Of a stretch of 64,000 nt of DNA, positions 1 to 6,643 are shown in pieces (within the stretch, counting starts at the first letter, position 1; each line of letters begins with the position of its first letter). Below the pieces are notes generated by a model. The model saw only the letters and a program-made list of their open reading frames with translations. It was not told where the DNA came from and ran no database searches. The position numbers and the translations under genes were made by a program. The DNA is from Streptomyces guryensis (lineage in GTDB: Bacteria > Actinomycetota > Actinomycetes > Streptomycetales > Streptomycetaceae), in the NCBI RefSeq assembly GCF_021261325.1, contig NZ_JAJSBI010000030.1, forward strand, positions 1-64,000. The letters run 5' to 3'.

Positions 1-33
1 AAACCGAACGCGGCGTAGTCACTGGAGAGCCCA

Positions 34-660
34 GTGCATCGAAAGATGCCCGCTGGGTTCGGCGGGAGGCTGCGCGGAAAAGATCCGGAACCTCGGGACC
101 TCGCCGCGCAGCCCACCCAGTACGTCATCTCCGATCGCGGCGAGGTCGTCACGCGTTATGACGAGCGCCTGCTGTCGAAGACGAAGATCTCGTACATGTA
201 CTCCCCGGGCGTCTCACCGGTGACCTTCGAGGTCGACGGTGTGCGCTTCGGCTGCCTGCTCGGCATGGAGATCCACTATCCGGAGTTGTTCGCGGAGTAC
301 GAGAAGCTGGATGTCGACTGCGTGCTGCTCTCCACCAGCGGCACGCCGGGAAACACCACCGCCCAAGCCCAAGTCCAAGGCCACGCCGCGTTCAACAGCT
401 TCTGGGTCAGCCTGTCGGGGCCGGCGCAGGACAGCGTCACCGCACCGACCGGAATCGTCGCTCCCAATGGCGACTGGCTTGCGCGGTGCCCCGAGGACGG
501 TTCGCCATCGGTAGCCGTCGTGAACCTCGACGACAGCTCCGAGGCCGCCACATCGGCACTGACCTACGCGCGTCCCTGGCGTCGTGAGTCGCGCTCGGGC
601 CTCTACACCGAGCACCAGGTGAGCGACCCTCGCAGCGAAGACCGGACAGCGGCCTTCTAG
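34..660 (+). CDS. Truncated nitrilase-superfamily (carbon-nitrogen hydrolase) protein lacking catalytic residues
   Basis: The 208 residues match the C-terminal two thirds of a nitrilase-fold protein, usually 260-300 residues. The strand after the active site reads HYPELFAEYEKL (about residues 81-92) followed by a VDCVLLST strand. The reading frame is closed by a TAG at 16-18, so the N-terminal part with the catalytic Glu is absent. The nucleophile position, Cys in active enzymes, is Gly77 within GCLLGME. The Lys of the usual YxKxHL motif aligns with Glu44. The product is therefore probably not an amidase or nitrilase. It could be a decayed gene or a non-catalytic family member. The GTG at 34 is the first start in frame and has no clear ribosome site. 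The fold call is fairly secure; function is not. Confidence 0.6.
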   Translation: MHRKMPAGFGGRLRGKDPEPRDLAAQPTQYVISDRGEVVTRYDERLLSKTKISYMYSPGVSPVTFEVDGVRFGCLLGMEIHYPELFAEYEKLDVDCVLLSTSGTPGNTTAQAQVQGHAAFNSFWVSLSGPAQDSVTAPTGIVAPNGDWLARCPEDGSPSVAVVNLDDSSEAATSALTYARPWRRESRSGLYTEHQVSDPRSEDRTAAF

Positions 661-833
661 CTCAGAAGCAGAATCCGAGGTGTTCGCGCGTATGGGATGG
701 CTCCCGGCGCCGCGAGCACCCCGGCTCCTGTGAGTTTTGGCAACACCTGAGGACTTGCGGTGGGAGGCGCAGGGGTCTGGCGCCGTGGGAAAATCCGTTG
801 CCGGAACAGCAGCATCGTCGATCAAATGTCACC

Positions 834-1595
834 ATGACTCATGACGCCCCGGCGGACCATGTGGAGCAGAACCGACGCTTTTGGGATGACGAGGCGGCTG
901 CGTGGCACGGGCCGCTCGCCCGTGACCACTGGGCGCAGGTGGAACCGTCCTGGGGATTGTGGTCCACCCCTGAGTCGCAGGTTTCCTTGCTTCCCGACGG
1001 CATCGACGGGATGCGCGCCATTGAGTTGGGCTGCGGTACTGCCTACGTTTCCGCTTGGCTGGCCAGAGCAGGAGCCCACCCGGTCGGGATCGACCTCTCC
1101 GAGAAGCAGCTCGCCACTGCTCGCGCGATGCAGACCGAGTTCGGCATCGACTTCCCCCTTGTCCTGGGCAATGCCGAGAGGGTGCCCTACGAGGACAACA
1201 CATTCGGCCTGGCGATCAGCGAGTACGGTGCCTCACTGTGGTGCGACCCCTACCAGTGGATCCCGGAGGCCGCCCGGCTGCTCGTTCCAGGAGGCCGGCT
1301 GGTGTTCTCGCGCTACTCACCGCTGTTCGCACTGTGTGTACCGCCCGACGGACCGGCAGCCACCACTCTGTCCCGCGGCCAATTCGGCCTGACACGGTTG
1401 GACTGGGGGAACCGCGTGGAATTCGTCCTGCCGCACGGTGAGATGCTCCGTCTGCTGCGGGCCTGCGACTTCGTCGTCGAGGATCTGATAGAGATTCAGG
1501 CTCCCCGGTCCGCGCGGGACTACCTTGAGGTTTCCGCCGACTGGGCCCGGCAATGGCCCAGCGAGGAGATCTGGAAAGCTCGGCTGGCAGGCTGA
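834..1595 (+). CDS. Class I SAM-dependent methyltransferase
   Basis: The 253-residue protein carries the Rossmann methyltransferase core: glycine-rich motif I (ELGCGTAYVS, about residues 64-73), an acidic end of strand 2 (GIDLSEKQ), motif II/III (NAERVPYEDNTF) and post-motif (LLVPGGRLVFS). It will bind S-adenosylmethionine in the cytoplasm; the methyl acceptor cannot be told. A TTG at 798 would add 12 residues, but the N-terminus MTHDAPADHVEQNRRFWD is the usual form for this UbiE/BioC-like group, so the ATG at 834 is preferred. The gene stands alone between relics, with no operon partner. Confidence 0.85.
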   Translation: MTHDAPADHVEQNRRFWDDEAAAWHGPLARDHWAQVEPSWGLWSTPESQVSLLPDGIDGMRAIELGCGTAYVSAWLARAGAHPVGIDLSEKQLATARAMQTEFGIDFPLVLGNAERVPYEDNTFGLAISEYGASLWCDPYQWIPEAARLLVPGGRLVFSRYSPLFALCVPPDGPAATTLSRGQFGLTRLDWGNRVEFVLPHGEMLRLLRACDFVVEDLIEIQAPRSARDYLEVSADWARQWPSEEIWKARLAG

Positions 1596-1597
1596 CA

Positions 1598-1760
1598 GCT
1601 CCGCAGGCACCGTGGATCGCCCTACGCATCCCGCGGAGCACCTCGAAGACGCGCGGCCGGCACGACGGCCAGGTAGGCACCGCCAACTGAGGCGCCCATC
1701 ACGCACAGGCCGGCGAGCAGCTCCACCTCCGGACCCTCGTCAGCGAGATCTCCCGTTTCT
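1598..1760 (-). other. Short coding relic, minus strand
   Basis: Between the methyltransferase and the next relic the minus strand reads a hydrophobic coding-like tail (LLAGLCVMGASVGGAYLAVV, about 1665-1730) ending in a stop, with no start or upstream body. It looks like the last transmembrane helix of a lost membrane protein. No other feature was seen here. Confidence 0.2.
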
Positions 1761-1761
1761 C

Positions 1762-2121
1762 TCAGCTCATCGCCTGCTGCAGGAGTTGGTCAGCGTGGTG
1801 GTCGGTGCGCGCGACGTTTGCGCACGACGGCCGGCATCGGTCCGGCCGCGGGGTGTCGGAGACGTCCAGCCGGTGGCAGAGCGCTCGGTCGCGGTTGTAG
1901 ACGCGCATCAGGAACGCTCGCGGGTTGTCGTAGACGGTCAGGGCCGGGTTGCCGAGGATGACCCGAGCCTGGCGGTGGGTGCGGACGGCCCCGGCCACCG
2001 GGGCTCGGGCGGCGGCGCTGATTGCTCGCCGGGCGGCGGGCCCGGAGATTCCCGTCCCAGCGGCGAGGTCGTCGGCGGTGGCCCCGGCGGTCTCGATGTC
2101 GAGCAGCTCGTGGATCACCAA
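1762..2121 (-). pseudogene. Fragment of an actinobacterial mobile-element-associated hypothetical protein
   Basis: A 119-residue reading frame holds a helix-turn-helix-like stretch (DDLAAGTGISGPAARRAIS) and a cysteine/histidine patch (RCRPSCANVARTDHHADQL). From memory, the second resembles a conserved signature in Streptomyces integrase- or transposon-associated proteins. Those are several hundred residues long; here the frame starts abruptly and stops after the signature, so both ends look lost. No function is assigned. The call rests on pattern memory and may be wrong. Confidence 0.3.
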
Positions 2122-2248
2122 CGGGCGTACGAGGCAACCCTGTTCACGGAAGCGCCGACCCCAGGGAGCAGCGTTCGCCGACCGCCGACACCGCGACGAC
2201 CGTCACCCTGCCCCCACATCCGGGGCGCCGACACGGCATGATCAATGG

Positions 2249-2779
2249 ATGGAAGCCGTGGAAGACCCGACAGGCGGTGGCAGCGTGGGTGAGCAGGCGG
2301 ACATCTCGTCGGCGAAAGAGGCTGCGAACGACCCGCTGGTGCTGGCGTTCGGAAGGCTGCAGGGGGCGGCGAACCGGCTCGAGTACATCCTGGGGCGGGC
2401 CCTGGAGGAGGAGTGCGGGATCAGCCACCTGATGTTCGAGGTGCTGCTGATCCTGGGGCGGGCGGACGAGCCGGGCCTGTCGATGCGGGCCATCGCCCAG
2501 GAGCAGGTGCTGACCACGGGCGGCGCCACCCGTCTGGTGGACCGGATGGAGGCGGCCGGGCTGGTCGAGCGCGCCGAGGATCCCGGCGACCGGCGCGGCC
2601 GGCTGGTGCGCCTCACCGGACTGGGCGAGCAGACCGCGGTCCGCGCCTCCCGGCTGCACGTGGAGAACATCCGCCGCTACTTCCTCGCCCCCCTGCCGCC
2701 GGAGGACCGCGAACGGTTCGCCGAGGACCTGCGCATCCTCAGCCACTCGGCCCGGGACGTCCTGCCACGTCTCCCCTGA
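2249..2779 (+). CDS. MarR-family transcriptional regulator
   Basis: The 176-residue protein has the MarR winged-helix fold: dimerisation helices around residues 25-55, a recognition helix region (AIAQEQVLTTGGATRLVDRM) and a wing (AEDPGDRRGRLVRLT). It lies directly upstream of the DsbA-like, metallo-hydrolase-like and SnoaL-like genes in the same direction. A perfect CTGAC-GA-GTCAG palindrome sits in the gap, so it probably controls that operon and perhaps itself. The ATG at 2249 was chosen over the GTG at 2285, which would shorten only the variable N-terminus. The ligand is unknown; a redox or xenobiotic signal is an inference from the neighbours. Confidence 0.85.
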   Translation: MEAVEDPTGGGSVGEQADISSAKEAANDPLVLAFGRLQGAANRLEYILGRALEEECGISHLMFEVLLILGRADEPGLSMRAIAQEQVLTTGGATRLVDRMEAAGLVERAEDPGDRRGRLVRLTGLGEQTAVRASRLHVENIRRYFLAPLPPEDRERFAEDLRILSHSARDVLPRLP

Positions 2780-2837
2780 AGGGCGCCTGAACCTGCCAAG
2801 TGCGACTATGACCGGCGTCACACGCGTAGGGAAATAT

Positions 2838-2849
2838 CTGACGAGTCAG
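2838..2849. promoter_or_regulatory. Palindromic candidate MarR operator
   Basis: CTGACGAGTCAG is a 12-bp inverted repeat with 5-bp arms and a 2-bp centre. It lies 66 bp before the DsbA-like start and 58 bp after the MarR stop, flanked by AT-richer sequence (gaaatat / ttactgtttt) that may hold promoter elements. Size and position suit a MarR dimer site. Confidence 0.4.
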
Positions 2850-2914
2850 TTACTGTTTTCTCAGGCGAGTCGCTCGCATTCGGCGGGCGCACCCTCACCT
2901 TGCCGAGGTCTTCG

Positions 2915-3532
2915 ATGAAGCTGGTCTACGTCTTCGACGCCTATTGCGGTTGGTCGCACGGATTCTCCGGAACGCTGCGCGAGGTCGTCTCCCGTCACCC
3001 CGACCTCCCGGTCGAGGTGGTCTCCGGTGGCCTGTTCACCGGGGCGCGCCGGGTGCCGATCCGGGAGTTCGGCTACGTCCAGGGCGCGAACGCCAAGATC
3101 GCCGAGGTGACCGGCGCCGAGTTCGGTGCGGGATACGAGCGGCTGATCGCCGACGGTTCGTTCGTGATGGACTCGGAGGCCGCCGCACGTGGGGTCGCCG
3201 CCCTGCGCCAGGCGGCTCCGGCCCGTGCGGCGGAACTGGCCGCCGCCCTGCAGGATGCCTTCTACGTCGACGGCCTCAGCCTCTCCGACCCGGCCACCTA
3301 CCGGAAGCTCGCGTCGAAGGCCGGGCTGGACGCCGACGCCGTCGTGGCCGCCTTCGAGGGCGCCGAGGCGCAGAAGGCTGCCGAGGCCGACTTCCGTCGG
3401 GCCGCCGAGCTCGGCGTCACGGGTTTCCCCACCCTCCTCTGCGTCGACGGCGACCACGTCACCCCCCTGGCCTACGGCCGCGCCGACGTCGACGAGGTCG
3501 ACCGCCGGCTCGCCGCGCTGAACACCCTCTGA
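2915..3532 (+). CDS. DsbA-family thioredoxin-fold protein (FrnE-like), CGWS active site
   Basis: The 205-residue protein has a thioredoxin fold with the large helical insertion of DsbA/FrnE proteins. The N-terminal active-site motif is CGWS (Cys11) rather than CxxC, so only one redox cysteine is present. The cis-proline loop is GFPTL near residue 175. There is no signal peptide, so it acts in the cytoplasm. A single-cysteine site suggests a thiol/selenol or glutathione-S-transferase-kappa-like role rather than disulfide formation. The ATG at 2915 has a GAGG 6 bases upstream; an upstream TTG is not needed. It is the first structural gene of a three-gene run. Confidence 0.8.
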   Translation: MKLVYVFDAYCGWSHGFSGTLREVVSRHPDLPVEVVSGGLFTGARRVPIREFGYVQGANAKIAEVTGAEFGAGYERLIADGSFVMDSEAAARGVAALRQAAPARAAELAAALQDAFYVDGLSLSDPATYRKLASKAGLDADAVVAAFEGAEAQKAAEADFRRAAELGVTGFPTLLCVDGDHVTPLAYGRADVDEVDRRLAALNTL

Positions 3533-3577
3533 AGCGCCGCCCCCGTCCCCACCCAGCCACTCCCCAAGGAGCTATCC

Positions 3578-4384
3578 ATGAGCACCCTGTCCTTCAAGGT
3601 CCTCGACCTGGACTTCCCGGCCGGCAGCAGGAACAAGACCGCCACCCTCGTCACCGGCGAGAACGAGGCACTGCTGGTGGACGCCGGCTTCACCCGGGCC
3701 GACGGCCACCGGCTGGCCGCCGAGATCCTCGACGCCGGCAAGACCCTCACCACCGTGTTCATCAGCCACGCCGACCCCGACTTCTACTTCGGCGCCGAGG
3801 CCGTGGCCGACGCCTTCCCCGAGGCGAGGTTCGTCGCCACCCCGATCGTCATCGAGCACATCCGGCACTCCTACGAGGGCAAGCTCAAGGCCTGGGCCGC
3901 GCTCGGCCCGAACCTGCCCACCCGTCTCGTCGACATCGAGCCGCTGACCGGTGACCTCGCCCTGGAGGGCCACCGCTTCGAGCTCAAGGGCGGCCCGGCC
4001 GGACTGCCCGACCGCCACTACCTGTGGCAGGCCGAGCACCGCGCCCTCCTCGGCGGTGTCCTGCTCTTCCAGCAGGAGCACGTCTGGGTCGCCGACACCC
4101 CCACCCCCGGCGACCGCGCCGCCTGGATCGATCTGCTGGACGAAATGGCCGCCCTCGACCCGGAGTTGGTCGTCCCCGGCCACCGCCTGCCGGAAGCGCC
4201 CGCCGACGCCTCCGCCATCGCGGCCACCCGCGAGTACCTGCTCGCGTTCGAGGAGGAGCTGGGCAAGGCGGCCGACGGCGCCGCGCTGACCGAGGCGCTC
4301 GTCGCCCGCTATCCGGGCAACGGCATGCAGATCGCCGCACAGATCGGTGCGAAGGTAGCCAAGGGCGAGATGAAGTGGGGCTGA
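3578..4384 (+). CDS. Metallo-beta-lactamase-fold protein with degenerate metal site
   Basis: The 268 residues follow the MBL fold: an N-terminal strand pair with LLVDAG, then the metal loop and a late PGHR motif (about residue 203). The usual HxHxDH metal motif is replaced by HADPDF (His64, Asp66, Asp68, Phe69). The second and third histidines are thus missing while the first His and the Asp remain. It may bind one metal or none. AAGGAG at 3568 gives a good ribosome site. It sits 45 bp after the DsbA-like gene and 2 bp before the SnoaL-like gene, so co-transcription is very likely. Many actinobacterial proteins of this subgroup are annotated only as MBL hydrolases; the substrate is unknown. 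Confidence 0.8.
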   Translation: MSTLSFKVLDLDFPAGSRNKTATLVTGENEALLVDAGFTRADGHRLAAEILDAGKTLTTVFISHADPDFYFGAEAVADAFPEARFVATPIVIEHIRHSYEGKLKAWAALGPNLPTRLVDIEPLTGDLALEGHRFELKGGPAGLPDRHYLWQAEHRALLGGVLLFQQEHVWVADTPTPGDRAAWIDLLDEMAALDPELVVPGHRLPEAPADASAIAATREYLLAFEEELGKAADGAALTEALVARYPGNGMQIAAQIGAKVAKGEMKWG

Positions 4385-4386
4385 CG

Positions 4387-4797
4387 ATGACCGAGTTCGC
4401 CGTATCGACCGCCCCGGCCGATGTCGTACGCCGCCAGTACCTGGCCTCCGCGGCCGGTGACCTGGAGGCCCTGCGCGCCACCCTCGCCCCCGACGTGGAG
4501 TGGACGGAGATGGCCGGCTTCCCGCTGGCCGGCACCTACCGCACCCCCGACGGCGTCACCTCGAACGTGATGGAGAAGCTGGGCCGGGACTGGGACGGCT
4601 GGACCGCCCACGACGACAACTACGTCGTGGACGGCGAGAACGTCGTCGTCCTCGCCCGCTACACCGCCGTCAACAAGGCGACGAGCAAGCCGATCGACGT
4701 CCGCGTGGCGCACCACTTCGTCGTACGCGGCGGCCTGATCGTCCGCTTCGAGCAGTTCGTGGACACCGCGCTCGTGCACGAGGCCATGACCCCCTGA
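4387..4797 (+). CDS. SnoaL-like (NTF2-fold) protein
   Basis: A 136-residue cone-shaped NTF2/SnoaL fold is indicated by the N-terminal helix (ADVVRRQYLASAAGDLEALRATLAPDVEW) and the terminal strands (HHFVVRGGLIVRFEQFVD). Members act as small hydrolases, isomerases or binding proteins; catalytic identity cannot be read from sequence alone. The ATG follows the preceding stop by two bases, which implies translational coupling with the metallo-hydrolase-like gene. It closes the MarR-controlled operon. Confidence 0.75.
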   Translation: MTEFAVSTAPADVVRRQYLASAAGDLEALRATLAPDVEWTEMAGFPLAGTYRTPDGVTSNVMEKLGRDWDGWTAHDDNYVVDGENVVVLARYTAVNKATSKPIDVRVAHHFVVRGGLIVRFEQFVDTALVHEAMTP

Positions 4798-4805
4798 AGC
4801 AGCCC

Positions 4806-4843
4806 GAGGCGGCCGCGGCCGTGGTTCAGGCCGTGGCCGCCTC
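4806..4843. terminator. Bidirectional hairpin between convergent genes
   Basis: Arms of 15 bases (gaggcggccgcggcc and its near-complement, one mismatch) enclose an 8-base loop. It follows the SnoaL-like stop and overlaps the last codons of the convergent reductase gene, so it can end transcription from both sides. No U-tract is present, as is usual in Streptomyces. Confidence 0.55.
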
Positions 4844-5470
4844 GTACTGCGGGCGGCCGGTGGTGCGGTAGGTCTGGATCGTCAGTCCCTTCGGGGTGGA
4901 CAGCAGGTCGACCAGGTCGAGTCCCAAGTCCGGTCCGGTGGCGGGGAAGAGGCGCGTGCCCTGGCCGACGACCACCGGATAGGTCAGCAGTACGATCTCG
5001 TCGACCAGCCGACGGTCGAGCAACCAGCGGATCAGGGTGCCACTGCCCCACACCTGCAGCTCTCCGCCCGGCTTGGCCCGCAGCTCGCCGATGGCGCCCG
5101 CGACGTCACCGGACAGGACGGTCGTGTCCGCCCATCGCGGGTCGGTCAGCGTGGTCGAGGCGACGTACTTGGGCCGCGTGTTCAAGGCCTCTCCGACCGG
5201 GTTTCCCGGATCCATGCCCGCTCCCCAGGAGCCCGCGAAGATCTCGTAGGTCCGCCGGCCGAACAGGAACGCGTCGGCGCGCTGGAAGGTCTGGCTGATG
5301 AACGTCGAGGCCGCGTCGTCGAGCAGCGGCGGGGCCCAGCCGAAGCGCTCGAAGGTCCCGCTGCCGTCCTCGTCCGGAGCGTCGGTCTCGTGCCGGGGCC
5401 CGGCATCGATCCGTCGATGTCCCTGCGTCACTCCGTCGACGGAGACGTTCGTGACGGTTGTCAGTTTCAT
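4826..5470 (-). CDS. Dihydrofolate reductase/RibD C-terminal-family protein
   Basis: The 214-residue protein shows the RibD_C/DHFR-like fold: an N-terminal strand (LTTVTNVSVDGV), an R(R)TYE helix motif (FLFGRRTYEIFAGSW, about residues 70-84), a GSGTLIRWLLD nucleotide loop and PVVVGQGTRLF near the C-terminus. It probably reduces a small heterocyclic or carbonyl substrate with NADPH. A GTG at 5488 could add six residues, but AAGGAA 8-9 bases before the ATG at 5470 favours the shorter form. It is monocistronic and convergent with the MarR operon. Confidence 0.8.
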   Translation of the reverse strand: MKLTTVTNVSVDGVTQGHRRIDAGPRHETDAPDEDGSGTFERFGWAPPLLDDAASTFISQTFQRADAFLFGRRTYEIFAGSWGAGMDPGNPVGEALNTRPKYVASTTLTDPRWADTTVLSGDVAGAIGELRAKPGGELQVWGSGTLIRWLLDRRLVDEIVLLTYPVVVGQGTRLFPATGPDLGLDLVDLLSTPKGLTIQTYRTTGRPQYEAATA

Positions 5471-5530
5471 GGTCGCGGTTTCCTTCACGCCGGGGTCGTC
5501 ATTCGGTACGACCGGACCGCGGAGCCGATC

Positions 5531-6106
5531 TCATCGGTCATGCACGGATTTTCCCGCGATCCGCGCGGCAACAGCCGCATGGGGTGCGCGGACTCGCTGA
5601 CGAGCGAGCCCCGTGGCGCCAAGGCCATTCAGGCGGGCCGCCGCCCCGTCGGCCGGTCCTCCGCGCGGGGTCGGACCTCCCCCGGCGTACGGTCTGTGGA
5701 AGACCCGGGTGAAGCGCGCCTGGCCGGCGAAGCCCCGGTGGGGGGCGACTTCGGCGACCGTGAGGGGGCGGAAGGCCGGGTCGGCGAGCTGCTCGCGCGC
5801 TTGCGCCGGGAGCTGGTCGCGGGCATGGCGTGCGGGGGCGACACCGCTGGGCCGGAAGATGCGGATGAGGCGCCGGGGGGAGACGCCGAGCGCCTCCGCG
5901 ACGCGTTCCGTGCTCAGCCCGGGGTCCGACAGGTGCCGGTCCATGGGGGCCCGGGCCATGGTCAGCCGGGAGGACATGGCGGGCAGGGCGGAAGGGCCGC
6001 CCAGTCTCGGGGCCGCGAGCGTACGGACGAGGTCCGGCACCGTGGCCTCGGTCCGCACGGCATTCCCGCTCCCCGCGCCCGGCGGCCCGGTCGGTTGGAG
6101 GGGCAC
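5531..6106 (-). pseudogene. AraC-family regulator, C-terminal relic
   Basis: The minus strand reads a recognisable AraC DNA-binding domain: the first helix-turn-helix (STERVAEALGVSPRRLIRIF) and the second with its spacer (PLTVAEVAPHRGFAGQARFTRVF). Several conserved positions have drifted, and the expected N-terminal sensing domain of about 180 residues is absent upstream. The frame runs on past the usual end. It abuts a GntR relic on the other strand, so this stretch has been rearranged. A residual DNA-binding product cannot be excluded. Confidence 0.5.
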
Positions 6107-6123
6107 GCGCGGCCGGGTCCCGG

Positions 6124-6424
6124 AGACCGACTCGCTCGAACGGAACCTGCGCGAGGCCGACGCAGCGGTGGAACGGGACGACCGTGAGCGGTACGCGGAG
6201 CTGGTGCAGGAGTTTCACGACCTGCTCATGGTCGGCTCCGACAACAGCAAACTGCGGCCCACTACCGGATCCTGATGAATCAGCTCGCGTACTCCCGGCT
6301 GGTGAACACCTCGCTGAGCCGGCAGGGCCACGCCACCCAGTGCGACCGCGAGCACCACCACGTCCTGGAGCTGATCCGGGCCAAGGACGGCGACAGCGCC
6401 GAGCGCGTGATGCGTGAGCATGTC
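6124..6424 (+). pseudogene. GntR-family FCD-domain relic
   Basis: Two plus-strand frames together spell most of an FCD ligand-binding domain. The first gives AAVERDDRERYAELVQEFHDLL up to about 6268. After a frameshift the second gives SRQGHATQCDREHHHVLELI and GDSAERVMREHV. Both metal-ligand-type histidine regions of FCD are visible. The winged-helix N-terminus is missing, and the stretch is followed by unrelated sequence. The remaining 6425-6643 shows nothing recognisable. Confidence 0.5.
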
Positions 6425-6643
6425 CGGGCCCGGCCGACGCGCTCTGCCGGCGGGCCTGCCCATCGGCGATCGCCAACTCCCCAAGACGATGGTCCTGTTC
6501 GTCTCACCGGGCATGGTTCCGCCACAAAGGGGAAAATGCTATTCCATTAGTGGTATTCACGGCACTTCGGAGCGGCGCGCCGCGTCCGGTACGCGCCCCG
6601 AGGCGCACCCCCCGACCCTGCCGGCCTGAAGAACGGCGCAGGT

